Below, one piece after another: positions 11,925 to 25,000 of a stretch of DNA of 64,000 nucleotides. Where the stretch lies: contig NC_087062.1 in the NCBI RefSeq assembly GCF_963678635.1, positions 89,627,845 through 89,691,844 of the forward strand, given 5' to 3'. The notes under the pieces are model-generated. The model did not search any database and was not told where the DNA came from. It saw nothing but the letters and a program-made list of their open reading frames with translations. This DNA is from Symsagittifera roscoffensis. Taxonomy: Eukaryota > Xenacoelomorpha > Acoela > Convolutidae. A program made the position numbers and the translations under genes. The stretch's first letter is position 1. Each line of letters starts with the position of its first letter.

Positions 11925-12290
11925 CACTTGCGAGAGCAAGTGACTTGTAATCGGAAACTAAAATGCAGTAAGTAACTATTTTTCGTACTGGCGACAGGTC
12001 AGATTCGAATCCAAGTCGGACCTTGTTTTCTTTTCTATCGTGTGTTTATGTCTGTATTTGTGTATGATTTGTTTTATCATAGGACCTTGGCACCATTCAG
12101 GTTCTTTCCATTTTAGTCTTGAGAAAAAGCATGTGCCTTTGAAACATAAGTTTCAGAATGAGAGCCCGGCTGGACCTCGTTTGTTTTTCAGATGTGTGGA
12201 AGTAATTTTTTTTTGAGAAATTCATTTTCGGACAATGGTTTGTCTGCTTATTTTTTATCGTCTTACGGTCCTCAACATGGAATTTATTGA
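11925..12290 (+). mobile_element. Helentron-like dispersed element, 5' part
   Basis: Starts with a perfect 7-bp hairpin, CACTTGC-GAGA-GCAAGTG (11925-11942), followed by ACTTGTAATCGGAAACT. A tRNA-like block ending in GCCCGGCTGGACCTCG follows at about 12160. The same order occurs at 12509, 27846 and 34202. The 3' palindrome found in other copies is not clear here. Confidence 0.5.
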
Positions 12291-12508
12291 AGCATTGTTT
12301 ATTTCAAATCAAGCAATTCTCTTTTGCAAATTGGTTTGTTGATAGTAATATGAGAATGCATTAAAATTAAAATTCAATTTTGTGCATCTTCGATTCAATT
12401 TTGTGCATAACGAATCAAATATTTGCAGCTATTTTTCACATTTTTAATGTAATTTTTTTATGTCACCATTTTTTTGAACTTTGCCACAAACATCGGAGCG
12501 TTTTTTTT

Positions 12509-12800
12509 ACAAGCGAGAGCAAGTGACTTGTAATCGGCAACTAGTTTTTGTTCAGTAAACAAGTTTTACAGGTCTTATTTTTGAAATTAAGCAGAATTTT
12601 GTTTTCTTTTTCATTATTTTTTGTAACATGTATAGGGTATACATACTTACATAAAAACCGGATGGTAACAAAAACAAGGTAGTTTAGAGGTCCAGAGATG
12701 TAGCGAGTGGGTTTAGAGTAGGTGTAAGTTTTTTGGAAAAATTAAACGCTCAGAATGACATTTATCTGCATATTTTTTCAGCATTCAGTCTGCAACATGG
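12509..12800 (+). mobile_element. Helentron-like dispersed element, second 5' part
   Basis: AAGCGAGAGCAAGTGACTTG then TAATCGGCAACTAG at 12509-12545 repeats the 5' end of the copy at 11925. A weakly conserved GTCCAGAGATGTAGCGAG follows near 12690. The 3' boundary is not recognised. Confidence 0.45.
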
Positions 12801-15190
12801 CATTTTTTGAAGCCATAATCATTTTGGTTTTTTAGCAATTCTAACTATAATTGAAAGTAAGTCTGCAGTTTGTGAATTTATCAACATTGATTTTGTATAA
12901 TCATCTTTTGTAATTTTTTTGGTCTTTAATTGAGCGAGGCATTTTTAGCTATGCTTAAGCAAGCTTACATGGTAAGAATGATACGCTAATTGCCCAGGTA
13001 TAACAAATCTTGTCTCGAAAATGAATTGCTCAATATAACTGATCCTTTTAATTTACGAGCTATGACGTTCTTATGATTTTTTAAAAAAATTTCAAGGAAT
13101 TTAGAAAAACCAATTTGTCAAACGTTGCACTTCTTAAACTTGAAGTTGGGTGATGCAAATTTTGCATCCAAAAATTACTGGTCAAAATTTTTTAGTTTCT
13201 GATGTTTGACGTTTTTTTTAATGATTTTTCCACAAATTTCCAGAAAACTTAGACTTTAAATATTCACAAACTTTGAACTTGTCAACCTTTCAGGTCCCAG
13301 GATAATTGCCAACACTCTGTAGGATCGTCCCAGGATACTCTTAGAAATTTCAAATTTTGCCTCCAAGTTTAATTCCTCAAATCATCTTAGTTTCGGAAAT
13401 ATTCAGTGATTTATGCTTTTTGAACTTTTTTCAAAACACCTAGACCTAAAAAACAAGTTCACAAAGATTGAACTACATAACACTATTGCAGGTGCTCTAA
13501 AGGTAACATTAGGATGTTTTTGGCCTCCTAATGTGACTGCTCAACGCTTGTTACTTTCTTGATTTTGACAGTTTTGAGTTTTCTGAAAACTTTCAATGGT
13601 ATTAAGTTTAGGAAAATTCAAAAATTGAAATTGTCGACACTTTGGTGGGTTGATGTCATACTTCTATTCAAATGGCTCAAGTTTAAATTTTTTGAATTTG
13701 ATTTTTAGTGACATTTTTTGCAAGTTTTTTTTCTGTAAATGTTTTGTTAAACTTACAATTAACTTAAAAAGAAAAACGATTCTGTTATTATAAAACTACT
13801 TAAGCTGGATTATTAATCCCCTTTATCAATTAGATGAATTTGCATCAATTTTTTTTTAAATAGGGAACTTGCAGCTTAATGCAGTCGGCCAGCTTAGAGT
13901 TTCGTTCTCGAGTTTAAAAGGCGAAGATCTGAAACCCAGTAGTTTTGGAGATTTGATCATAATATTTTAAAAAAAAATTTTAAATTGAAATAATTTTATT
14001 GTTCTAATTTCGAAATCAAAACTGTTTATTTGATACCCCTGTCTCTTGTTACAATTGCATTATTTCCGTTGTGTTTTGATTTCTGAATTATCACGTTCAC
14101 GAATCTGTTTGAAGCACCCAATTTTTTTATTTGAATGACTTTTATTCATGCTGCAGTTTGAAACAATGAAAATTTAGTGAAAATCCTACCGTTGCAAGCT
14201 ATGGAATAATTTAAGCTGAACCAAATTGCAAAAACTTACGACCATTTATGACCGCAGAGGTCAAGTCTAAAAAACAGTCGCATATTTAAAGCACTTTCTC
14301 AATGAAAATGTTCTGAAGTCTAAAAAAAACTGGCACACTGTTAGGGTTTTTCTGCCAAAAGTTGAAAAAGTTTCATGAATAAACCGTCAAGAGGGGAAAA
14401 AATGACTGGAGACCAGGAAAAGTTCAGATGAATAGACAAATCAAAAAACTGAGTAACGAAATGGAAAAAATTAGAACGGATTTACGAAAATTAAAAACTC
14501 AAGTTAAAAGGTTAATTGTACATATAATTGTAAGTGAATTTGATTGAACAAAATTTGTTATTCTTGGTTATTTTCTTTTTTGACTTGAATAACCCAAATT
14601 TTGTTGATATTTTTGACTGGTTTTTGAAAACTGACTTTGATTATTCCTCTTCATTTTGCGATTATCTGAATCATCTCATTGATAGAAACTGTGAGAAAAA
14701 AGATGATGAAGCTAAACACTTTTTTGCTATCCTCAAAAGCGATTGTTTTTCAACTTAATGATTTGTTTTTGACCTCTTCTTACATACTATTTTAAATAAT
14801 TTAACATTTTTGTTAATTGATAAGTTCAGTTTCGAAGAATTTGATAAACTTAACAAACGAGCCAATTTTAACAAAAATGTCTAGCTTTACAACCAGAAGA
14901 GAGATTGTTTGAAACTTATAGAGGTATCACCAGCTTATCTGATTGAAACACTGAAGAACACAGGCCAGATTTGTGCAACAAAAACTCTTAATTATTATGT
15001 ACAAAACGACCAGAAATCATAAGAGTCGGAACTTCGAGTCAAATTTAGCAGCTATTTTTCAATACTATAACGTATTATTTTTTGTGTAGCTATTTTTTTG
15101 AAATTTGCCATTAACTTTGGAGCGTTTTTCCCGGGCGAGTGCTTTACAGCCCATAAATTTTTTGTTAGTAGGCAAAATCCATTCCACTGG
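12800..15190. other. Non-genic AT-rich stretch with weak internal repetition
   Basis: No gene seen. Between about 13.1 and 13.7 kb, phrases such as TTTTGCCTCCAAGTTTA and GGCCTCCTAATGTGACTG resemble the units of the tandem array at 33.3-33.96 kb, suggesting an older relative of that array. Other open frames (14534-14758) are short and anonymous. Confidence 0.35.
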
Positions 15191-16330
15191 ATATACATAG
15201 TTGGCACCTCTATTGTCCCCTTTCTTCATGAAGTTTTTTGATAAATTTACTTTGAAACTATTTGAAATCTCTGCTGCAAAGATGCTATCAACTTTTTCCC
15301 GAAGTATAGTAAAATCCTCGCTTCCAGAGGCTGGTATTTTAACCTTTTTTATATCCCATTATTTCTCACACTCTGATTCACTCAGTGGATAGAAAGTAGT
15401 AATAAGCTTGGAATATTCATGGAAGTATGGTGCATCATCCCACCAGCTGCTTTTCTTGAGTGCCGTTACTACATATGACGCCAAATACATGCAATACTTT
15501 AGCCTTACTTTGATGCTACCGGCTTAAACATTATTTGCCCGCTTTTAAACTATTCTGGTATCCCTTTGTTTGAGTGCAATTGCTATTTTTGCTCAAGGAT
15601 ATTCTTTCAGTCTTAAAAATGTTTTCAAAATTATATGCGATTAAAATTAGATTTCCTAAGTTTAAAAACATCGCTTCCTTGTTTTCTATGATGAGGATAT
15701 ATATTTCGTTTTCACAAGCAAATTACCTACACAAAAACACTACTAATTTCAGCATCATTATCCTTATCATGGTCTTTATAACACAAATAGTCCCCAACTC
15801 GTATAGGCGCTGACCAATCACTTGGTTTTCTAGTATTGTACCGTTTATTACCTCCCGGACCATTCAGTGATTCAATATTGACCTCATTTACAGTACAAGC
15901 TGCTTTAAAATCTGATCCTGTTTTTGCTTTTCCTCCTAACGGTTTTTTTATTGGCTGTTCTGCTTCCTACGCTTCTCCTTGGTTCGTTGTTGGGTCTTCT
16001 ACGTTGAGTCTCTGTAAATGTTGATGTCGCGATTGGTTCTTTGATGGCCATACTTCCGTTGGCGTACTGAATTGCTCGGATTTTATCCTTTTTTATCCTT
16101 TCTTATCTTTATCTTTTTATCCTTGTTCATCTTTTTTTATCCTAATCGGATTTTATCCTTTCCGATGTAACTGCTTCTCATTCTGTGGTAGACCGACTAG
16201 GAGCTTCTACTTTTGAGTTGATGTTGGGGAACTCCACAACTACAAAATCGGTTTGTTGTTTCTCTGTTTTTTTTGTTGCATTGTTTTTGGTGCGGTTGTT
16301 CTTTCGTCCCGCTTCCTGAGCCTTTATTTT
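15190..16330 (-). pseudogene. Possible C-terminal tail of the Ty3/gypsy pol
   Basis: Minus-strand translation near 15750-16010 gives interrupted frames including YNTRKPSDWSAPIRVGDYL. This resembles the basic-then-RYGDY tail found after the integrase in some gypsy-type polyproteins. Its order and strand fit the integrase at 16.87-17.6 kb, but stop codons interrupt it and similarity is limited. This is an inference. Confidence 0.3.
16079..16165. repeat. TTTTTATCC minisatellite
   Basis: About eight variants of TTTTTATCC(T) follow one another, including TTTTATCCTTTTTTATCC. It lies inside the decayed retrotransposon region and probably arose by slippage. Confidence 0.75.
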
Positions 16331-16866
16331 TGTTCGTTCTTGAAAAACCTTTAACCTATAAAAATGAATTTCTTTAATAGTTTCCTAAGTTTTTAGTCTT
16401 CAACCACAAAATTTGATGATTTTTATGAGATCATTGCAGATTTATGTGCCCAAGGTCTTGTTGATATTCATGACTTTCTTGATTATATCGCAAATTTTTG
16501 TGCCTAAGTAAAGTTTATATTGATAACTTTCGTGATTTTGTTGCGTACTTTGTGCCCACTGTTTTGTTAGTTTTAATGGTTTTTATGACCTAAAAATTTG
16601 CTTTAATTTGATAATTTTCATGTTTTCTGCGTATTTTTGTGCGCAAATTGTGATAAATTTGGTGAATTTCAATTTTTTTGCTTTTTTCTGTTCAAAAAAA
16701 ATTTACCACTCTTTGATTATGGGTCGTCCTCTATAGAGCAACTTAAGCTTCTTTGTCTGTTCCTTGCAAAGGATTGAGTTAAATAGTAGTACTTTGTCGT
16801 TTACGTCATACTCAGATCCGGATTCATTTCTGTCGTAGTAGGTCTTTTGCCGTTCTTGTTCGACGT

Positions 16867-17600
16867 TCATTGTATCACGCACCAGTTCGCGGTTTGTTGG
16901 AGTTCCTTCTTTAGGTCTCTAACGTAGTCGCTTGGGGATTCAAAGGTTTTTGTTTCTAATATTTTGTACCTGCAATCTATTGGCATGGAGCAAGGGCGAT
17001 CAAAAATTAAATAAAGTGGACTATATTTTGTCATTGCATGAATTGAAGATGTATAAGCCATCATAACTGTTTGAAGACATTTAGCCCAATCATTGTGGCT
17101 TGCTCCCTTAAATTTAGAGAAATCTTCTTCGATTGATCGGTAGGTTCTTCCATTCATTGCGTTTACCTGAGAATAATATGATATTGGGCTAGCTCTATCG
17201 ATTCCCAGTTCGGAACAAAAAAATGTGAAAATTGTGACATGAAGTTTGATCATTTGTCGCTGTGCACATGTGCTGAGCAGCCAATGCGTACATTCCAATT
17301 ATCGACCAATGCCTTATCTACTGTCTTTGCCTTTTGGGTTTTTAACTGGTACCGCTTCGTACCACTTTGAGAATTGGTCTCGATTAGAAGAATATAATCT
17401 AATCCATCTGACTGCGGTAGCGGTCCCATGATATCCAACGCTACCTGCCAAAATGGATGGCTCGGCTTCCATGTCTGCAGTGGATTTTTATGTTTCTGGC
17501 TAGGTTTCTACTTTGCTATGCATTTTTCACAGCTATTAACCCAATCTTTAAAGTCCCTACTCATTTCAGGCCAGTAAAATTTTTCTTGAGTACGCAGAAA
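16867..17600 (-). pseudogene. Ty3/gypsy integrase, inactivated
   Basis: Minus-strand frames read first a zinc-binding-like WVNSCEKC stretch near 17535, then LDIMGPLPQSDGL (first catalytic Asp, near 17435), HSDK (second Asp, near 17250), and near 17140-17180 SYYSQVNAMNGRTYRS where the family has an NG-VER-NRT pattern. The Glu of the D,D-35-E triad appears to be Gly here, and a frameshift follows the HSDK. The integrase therefore cannot be active. In the family this enzyme inserts the cDNA into the host genome. Confidence 0.8.
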
Positions 17601-17729
17601 AGTTTTTTTTTGTAACCAAAATCACCACAAGATTGACCAAAGTGACCAAAATGACCCTAACGTTATACATATCTTTATCATTCGGGTATCCCAGTATTGG
17701 TGTTTGCTGCAGTTTTTATTTCAGTTTCT

Positions 17730-18381
17730 TCAATGCTTCTTTGCAGCTTCATTAAGAAAGAATTTTTCGCTCTTGTTTAGAAGTTTGTAAAGTGGTTCCG
17801 TTGTCTTTCCAAACCCTTCAATAAACTTTCGGTAGAACCCAATGAGTCCTAATATCGCCCGCAGTTGTTTGATATCGTGAGAATCTTTTATGCGTTTGAC
17901 TGCGTTTAATTTTTCCGGATCAACTTCTACACCGTTGTTCGACACAATATGTCCATGAAAATGAATTTTCTTTTGAATGAATCTGCATTTCGATGTTTTT
18001 GTTTTTAATCCAACTTCTTTCAGTCGACAGAGAATAAGTTCCAACCTCTCTAGATGTTCCTCAAATCCTCCACCGAAGATAATAATGTCGTCTAAGTACA
18101 CCAGAGCAATTTCGTATGATAACCCACCTATTATTAACTCAATCAATTTCTAAAATGCTTCTGGCGCTGAAGCGAGACCCATCGATAGTTTATAGAGACC
18201 CTTTATAGAGACCCATCGGCGTTATAAAGCCAGTAAGCGTTTGCGAGTGTTCAATTAGCGCCATTTGAAAATAACCAGAAGTTAAATAAATGTTGGAAAA
18301 GAACATGCTACTATCCAATAAGTCAATGACATCACTTATTCTTGGTAGGTGCCAGCTTGTCTTTTTGATCTGATTGTTCAA
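17730..18381 (-). pseudogene. Ty3/gypsy reverse transcriptase, broken
   Basis: Two minus-strand frames carry reverse-transcriptase motifs. The upstream part (18190-18381) has LPRISDVIDLLDSSMFFSNI then LTSGYFQMAL, matching the family's PLPRIDDLLD and LDL-SGY-QI pattern. The downstream part (17730-18146) has VYLDDIIIFG with the YLDD active site near 18090, and then GHIVSNNGVEVDPEK followed by LGLIGFYRKFI, the usual post-polymerase stretch. The frame breaks near 18150-18190. An RNase H domain, expected between this part and the integrase, is not visible, so sequence has been lost. Confidence 0.85.
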
Positions 18382-18709
18382 TCCTCTGTAATCAACTTCT
18401 AATCTGTGGGATCAGTCTTTTTTCTCGACAAGTATGGATGAGGCTACCCAATTCGAGTGAGCTGGTTCGAATAGGTCGCCTTTTTCTAAATGCTTCACGA
18501 TCTTTTTCATGGCTTACCACATTTTAAAATTTATACTAAGGTATGCCCGCCGAGCTTTGAATCAGCGTTCAATTTTTTTAAGTCTGATTTTATTCAAAAA
18601 CTTTCAGTCCGTTGAGCTGCGTCAAAAGACCCGGTTAGGTTTATCAATCATTATCTGTTTTTTTTTTCTTCAGATGATAATTATGCACCGTCCAGAGTAG
18701 CGAATTTGC

Positions 18710-19165
18710 CTACTTCAAAAGTCTCCTTATGCTGCGGTCGTTCCTTGCTACTAAGAGTACGTTTTCTTGAGTCTGATTTCTCAAATCGGTATAACGAACA
18801 ATTTTGCTGTTATGGTATATGTTAATAGCTTCATTTCGCATGTTCAATACCTTCAGGTACTTTTTTCCTTGGTTAAAACTAACCAATGAATCAGCTACCA
18901 GTTTTCCTGTTTTATCTTGGAATTCCTGTATGCCTTCGATTAAACCTTCTGGGCTACTGAGGACGGTACCGTTTTCATTCTTGATGACGATTTCTATTAC
19001 TTTTTTCTGTCTGCTGGGGATTCTTGCAGTCCTCTCTGCAATTGCAAAGGTTCGGACACTGGCCGTTGCTTGTGCTGATATAGTTAGTGCTGTCCGATGC
19101 TTCGTACTGAATGGCAATTGTTCGCCAGTGTTTAGAATACATTCTAGATCTATCATGAACTCCAA
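18710..19165 (-). pseudogene. Ty3/gypsy pol segment between protease and RT
   Basis: A 151-codon minus-strand frame lies exactly between protease and reverse transcriptase. It contains AISAQATASVRTFAIAERTA and a SLVSFNQGKKYLKVLNMRNEA-like beta-rich segment, similar in style to the post-protease region of Ty3/gypsy polyproteins in which repeated short strands precede the RT fingers. No catalytic motif is seen. Assignment rests mainly on position. Confidence 0.6.
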
Positions 19166-19200
19166 ACCAAGAAGGTAGGGTAATCAATTATCCGCCGTTA

Positions 19201-19461
19201 TTAAAAAATCTTGAGTGAACTCCACGGACTTTGGTTCATTTGGATTTTGATGTCGACACTGCCAATTATTTTCAACGACGAATCGTTAGCCGCTAACACC
19301 TTATTATTGGCAGCCTCTATGCTTTGCGGCTTTCCAAGCCGTTCATAGGTGTCGAAACTTATGAGCGAAATGCTACTCCCACTGTCTAACAGTCCTTTTA
19401 CCAATTTCCCTTTCAATGAGAACACCACATTGAAACATTTTGTTTTGTTGGTGGAGCACAC
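19201..19461 (-). pseudogene. Ty3/gypsy aspartic protease segment
   Basis: The frame has KGLLDSGSSISLIS, the retropepsin active-site loop (D-S/T-G with a following hydrophobic strand). In the family this protease cleaves the Gag-Pol polyprotein. It is followed downstream by the RT region in the expected order. The segment is bounded by stops. Confidence 0.75.
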
Positions 19462-19747
19462 CCTGATTACGTTGGTTTTTTCCGTCCTTCTATTCCAAGG
19501 ACAGTTTTACTCAATGGGGGTAAAATTTCTGCAAGTAAAACAATTACGGCAGTTCTTTGTCCACTAACAAACTTCGATTACGTGGGCAAAAGTGTCATTG
19601 AGCAAAGACCTGCCGTAACTATTTCACTTGTGGATCTCCCACACCAGGACCAAATACGCGCGAAAGAAATGACAACCCCACAACGGAAAACAACTATGAC
19701 AAATGTCCTGCCCAAGCGTCGCGTCCTCCCCAGTGGCTGTTGTCTCT

Positions 19748-20484
19748 TCAACCGTCAGTGCTCCGGGCATTATAATTTTTACCAACTGAAATCTGTTGAA
19801 CTAGTCTATTCACCGAGTCTATTAGGATTTCTGTTTCATCCCTCCGTATAGTTGCGATTCGTGGCGTTTGTTCTTCTTCCTCAATTTTGATTACGGCTTC
19901 CAGGTGAAGTGCCCGCTTTAAAAATTTCACGGTGTTCATCAGCTTGTCTCCAATTGTCTTTCGGAGTTCAAGTCTAACTTGGTTGTGGTGGATCCTTTTG
20001 AGAGAACTCAAAGCACTAAGTGATCCCGTATGTCCTGGGATTCGTCTGGGTACGCCTTCAGCTCCAATGGCTGTAAATTCCCTGTAAATCTCTCTTTTTT
20101 CATCCGCCTGCAACACTCGACGCGCTAGCCGTCTGCGGAAGATCAACGGTTTTTGTAAGATCACCGGTTTTTGGAAGATCACCGGTTCAGTGTAATGTCT
20201 TCGAAAAGCTTTAACGATCTCATCATAACTATTTCTAGTAGCCTCTCAAGATTTCTAGTAGAACGGTAAAATTCGATTGCGGATTTCTGCAATCTTAATG
20301 CGAAAAAAATCGGCTGTTCATCAGTTTTGGTTCCACTTACACTACCTTTCCAGTTTTGCAGTTTGGCTATTAGCTCAAAGTGTGTTAAGTAGCTTTGATG
20401 TAGTTGGAACCGGTGAATGACTCCGGCAATAACATCTTGGGTAACGAACTTGCCCTTGCCATTTTTGACTCCCAACCTACTCAA
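19748..20484 (-). pseudogene. Ty3/gypsy gag-like region
   Basis: Two adjoining minus-strand frames (20179-20484 and 19748-20182) lie upstream of the protease. The first has HFELIAKLQNWKGS then QPIFFALRLQKSAIEFYRS, resembling the helical capsid core of Ty3/gypsy Gag in which a Trp-containing helix precedes a YR or LxxxA helix. The second is basic and glutamate-rich. The order gag-pro-RT-IN is that of a Ty3/gypsy element. The long terminal repeats were not found by eye. Confidence 0.6.
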
Positions 20485-21762
20485 TTATTTATCAAATAAT
20501 CCATCTAATTGCAATTTTTCTAGGTCTTACCTGCTGATTTTAGCTTAAAATTACCGTTTCTGTCCCTCCAACTACAGTTTATCCGCTTTTATCTTAACAA
20601 TTTTGTTTTTCAGCTCGATTTCCTTCAACCTTCCTTTAAATTTAGTCCAATTACTTTTTGCTTTGCAAGTATAATTGACAATTTACAACCCAAATCAGCA
20701 GAAAAGATTAAGACCGATTGATTTCCTGGTTTTCTCTATTAAATGTGATTTAAACGTGTTTCAATGTTTTATCTGATTTTTAATGTATTTCAGCTCGAGG
20801 AATTTTCAACAATTTTTTTGAAACAAATTTTGAAATTTTTTGAAACTGAGTTTTGGATTCAATCGAATTTTTAGATTTGGTGAATTTCTTCTGCATAAGT
20901 GGATACGCTCATTTTTTGTGAAAGAAAGCTATGATTCTTTGAAATGACAACTTTTTGATTTGTTGACCGTTTTCTGGAATTTTCTTGATAGCTGTCCTGC
21001 CAAATCTGATATCATAGGTTCAAGAAGAAGAAGAACTTGTATTTAAACTCGGTTTTTAACAACCAAATTTACAAATTTATAATCAAGCAGTTAGTGGTCG
21101 TAGTTTCTGAGTGCACTGTTCGGAAATATTGTCAAGTCTTTCTCAGTTTTACTCTTAGACGTCGCAGGGAGTGTGGGCCTTAAATTCTTTGAGCACTCGT
21201 TTCTTCTTGGAATGTTTTGGAATCGACACAACAGGCTGGCTGTTTAAAGCTAAAGTATATAATGTACTGCGCCCAGTTTTTATTTAAATAAACATGGTCT
21301 CTGAATATTGAAGGTACTTAGACCGTTTTTTGGACGTTATTTGACTACTCTGAACACCGTGCCAAGTCTCTGTTTATGTGTTCAAATTGTTCAATTGCGC
21401 AACCCAATTTGGGAATCTTCTCTACCTTTTTCGGCCACGATCTCCTTCTTGCTAAAAAAAGTTACGGAATTTGGAAAGTCAAATTTTTGAACTTGTGTTT
21501 TAGAAATTTTTTGAGTTTTCTTAAAAACTACCTTATCAAAATATAAGAAAAAAATTCTATCAAAAGAAACAGTTGCGCGATTTTTTCCTGCTAAAGCGGT
21601 TACTGCAAAAAAAAAGGTTATGTCATTCAAAAATTTCAAAAGTTTTCTCTCTGCTGACTTATTTTAGTAGAGAAACAACTAAGGTTTCGGGCCAAGTCCA
21701 ATTTTCGAAACTACGAATGTCCAGTATCAGTATATCAAATTTAAAAAATTTCGAAGACATAT
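20485..21762. other. Non-genic stretch between retrotransposon and repeat
   Basis: No gene seen. The 5' LTR of the gypsy element would be expected here if it survives, but no matching copy downstream of 16.8 kb was recognised. Confidence 0.4.
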
Positions 21763-21925
21763 CCCCAGCTTAAGCTGGGCCCTAGGTGTCCATCATCGAC
21801 ACATCCTGAAATTTGGTTTCACCTATTTTTTTAAAAACTTGTTTAATGTTTTTTTTTTGGACATGCTTTCATGATTGTGTTGTATCGCAAGTGGTGCAAA
21901 GCTTTGCTTCGCCTGTGTTGAATTG
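21763..21925 (+). mobile_element. Dispersed repeat with paired ends (copy A)
   Basis: Begins CCAGCTTAAGCTGGGCCCTAG, then AAATTTGGTTTCACCTATTT, and ends with TATCGCAAGTGGTGCAAAGC and TTTGCTTCGCCTGTGTT. A second copy with the same blocks in the same order lies at 50.95-51.10 kb, and the first block alone at 27.39 kb and 52.45 kb. The 3' end is the palindrome shared with the larger dispersed family. Confidence 0.65.
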
Positions 21926-22080
21926 TGCTGGTATTGCCTGATCAGGTTGCACACTTCAATATTACCACCTGGTTGGGGTTATTTAAACTAGCATTTAAGA
22001 GCCGAAATGTTTTTGAAAAAAGCCTTCGTTCACCTCGTATGAGCTTAAACATTTTTATAGGCGTAATTGTCTTTGTTTCA

Positions 22081-22090
22081 GAAATTTTAG
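22081..22090 (+). promoter_or_regulatory. Splice acceptor two bases before the MAP2K start
   Basis: AAATTTTAG ends at 22090 and the ATG begins at 22093. This leaves a two-base leader if the site is used, as in genes that receive a spliced leader. Confidence 0.45.
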
Positions 22091-22092
22091 CA

Positions 22093-25000
22093 ATGTCTAA
22101 TAGAGGTAATAATCAAAGCAGAAACAAGTTCAACTTGAAAATTCAAGCTGTACCGCAATTGGATCCGATTCCGGACAAGCAGACAGCGACTGATGAAACT
22201 GAGTAAACATTCCATGATTCGTATTTTTAAATGAAATTCTAAATTAAGATTATAAACAATTGAGAATTATTTGTGGAGCTCAATCTCTTCAACTCAAGGG
22301 TGGCGAAAATGAGAAAAAAATATTCTTCGTATTTCAACTTACTTGAAACTATTGACTCCATATCATAGCCATTGTCTAATTTCAGCATGGCTGCAGTGCG
22401 AGAAAAACTCGCCGATCTGCAAATTTCGCCAACTGAACGAGAACAGTTAGAAGATTTTCTAAAACATAAAAAAGAGCTTCCTGTCCTGAGCAGCTCAGAT
22501 TTAGAACAAATGTCTGTACTCGGGTCAGGGAACAGTGGAGTTGTCACGAAAGTCAAGCACACAAGGACGAATATAGTAATGGCTAGAAAGGTGTGTAATA
22601 AATGTCATGCATGTCAAAATCAAGAATGGACTTAACATCTCTATGAAGATCTTGAAGCAGGCATAACTCGGTTTTTGTTTTAATTTAAACGATAGTTACA
22701 CACGCAAACGTTTGTTTTCGCCCACGAATCCACGTTTTTTTTACAATCAAAATCGCAAATTTACTTGCCACTAAATTGGCCTTTTTGCCCAGTTTTTTTT
22801 GTATGAAAGTGCATTTTATAAACATTTACATAAGCGGATATTTGGAAAAGCGAGTTAAGTTTCCATGGTGATAATGCTAGACTGGAAAGTCAAATGTTCA
22901 TGAAAAGAATACGGTTGCTTTCTTATCGCGTTTTCGCAGAGCTACTTTTGAAGTTTTCAATAATTTCACTTGCGCGCAATAATTTCCAATTATTCAACAA
23001 GCCTTATTTATGACATTTAATCAGGAACTGGGCTTTTATCCCGTAAACAACTTCTCTTACAGGCGATAGGCCTCGGGATGAATCCCGGATGGACTATGTT
23101 TTCTTTTTCATCATGTATTTATGCATTTGTGTATGTATACCTTGTTTTATTCTGGAACCTCAATACCATTTAGGCATTTGGTCCAGAGGTAATGTGGCTC
23201 TGGAATATGTCTAAGAGTTCGAGTTCCGGTCGGACCCTTTTTTAAATAAGTGGAAGTATGTTTTTCGGAAAACATAAAAAATCGGAACATCATTTCTCTG
23301 CTTCAATTTTTTTATCATACGGCATGGAAGTTTATTGAAGCTTCATTTTTTATTTAAGCAATTTTTACTGTAATTGAAAGTCGGTCTGTAGTTTGTAAGC
23401 TTACCAACTTTGATTTTGTATAATCATCTTTTTTGTTTTTCTTTAATGGGTTTGGTTTATGCGATATCGATTTATTTACCTCGTTTTACGTCGTTTTAAA
23501 TGTAAAAACAGATTATATATTTTTTGGGGCGTAAAAATTATTGCTCAAATTTTTCTATGAGATCATTTTCCTTTCTGCTCAATTGTTGTCTACCCAAGTT
23601 TTGTCGGCTTATTTGCCACTCGGAAAATGATTTTGAAAGCTTATTCAGCGGCGGTGATGTATTTAATAGCATTTTTCCTCAAAATTAAGATCATTCGCAA
23701 TAAAATTATGAAATTTATGTTTTTTTTTAGTTAAAAAGAATTTCTTCGACTTAGTTGCCGCGGCCTCGTTTTGTGTTTGCTAATATACAATGATATCTTT
23801 GTGTTGTACGGCAAGCGTTGCGAAGCTCTGCTTCGACTGTGTTATAAATTTTTAAAACAACCTTGCGCAAGAGTGCATAGCGAATCTTATGTGGATTTTT
23901 AGATGATTCATCTAGAAGTTAAGCCTGCCATCATTCTCCAGATTTTACGCGAATTGAAAATTCTTCATTCTTGCAACTCGCCGTATATTGTGGGTTTCTG
24001 GGGAGCGTTCCAAGCTGAAAATGAAATCAACATATGTATGGAATATATGGTTTGTAAATATTTCAGGTTCGCTCAGTTTTATGAAATGAAAATTTATTTC
24101 ATTAATTAAGTGATTGCTTTTTTAGAATGGCGGTTCTCTCGACCTAATAATGAGAAAGTCTGGTCGAATTCATGAAAACGTGCTAGCTCGAATTTCGCTG
24201 GGAGTAAGTGACTAATATTGCATCAGTGGTACTTCGCTATGATTATCAGTTTCAGCCTTTCTTTTTTTAGGTTTTGAAAGGGTTGAAATATCTAAGGGAC
24301 GAGAAAGCAATCATACACCGAGGCAAGTGATACTTTATTCAAAAGTAATGGAGATCGGTTATGCTAAACTAATTAATAAGTTTTTCGTTTGCATTTCAGA
24401 TGTCAAACCGAGTAACATTTTGGTAAACACAAAAGGAGACATTAAACTGTGTGACTTCGGCGTTTCTGGACAACTGATCAATTCAATGGCCAATTCATTT
24501 GTTGGAACCAGATCCTACATGAGTCCGGAACGTCTGCAGGGTACCAAGTACAATATTGTGAGTGATATATGGAGCTACGGGCTGTCATTGATTGAAATGG
24601 CGTACGGAAAGTACCCCATCCCCCCTCCCTCTGAAGAAGACATGGAGGAACTGATGAGTGCTACGGGACCAGTGTATCCATCTTCGAGAGCATCTACAAA
24701 CAGAGGCGACAGTGTCGACGACAACAGTCCGAAGACTCTCGCTATTTTTGAACTGCTGGACTACATTGTCAATGAGCCTCCGCCCACGCTGCCTGCAAAG
24801 TATTTCACGGAAACATTTATAGAATTCGTCAACAAGTGTCTGGTAAAGGACCCAAAAGATAGGGCAACACTGACTTTCTTGATGGTAAGCTTAACATGGT
24901 TGAGTTGGAATTTATTTGCTAAACCACTTTCCAACGCCCGCATTTGGATTTTTCACAAAATTTAAGCGAGCAAAAAAATCCTTTTTGAGTGATTTAAAAT

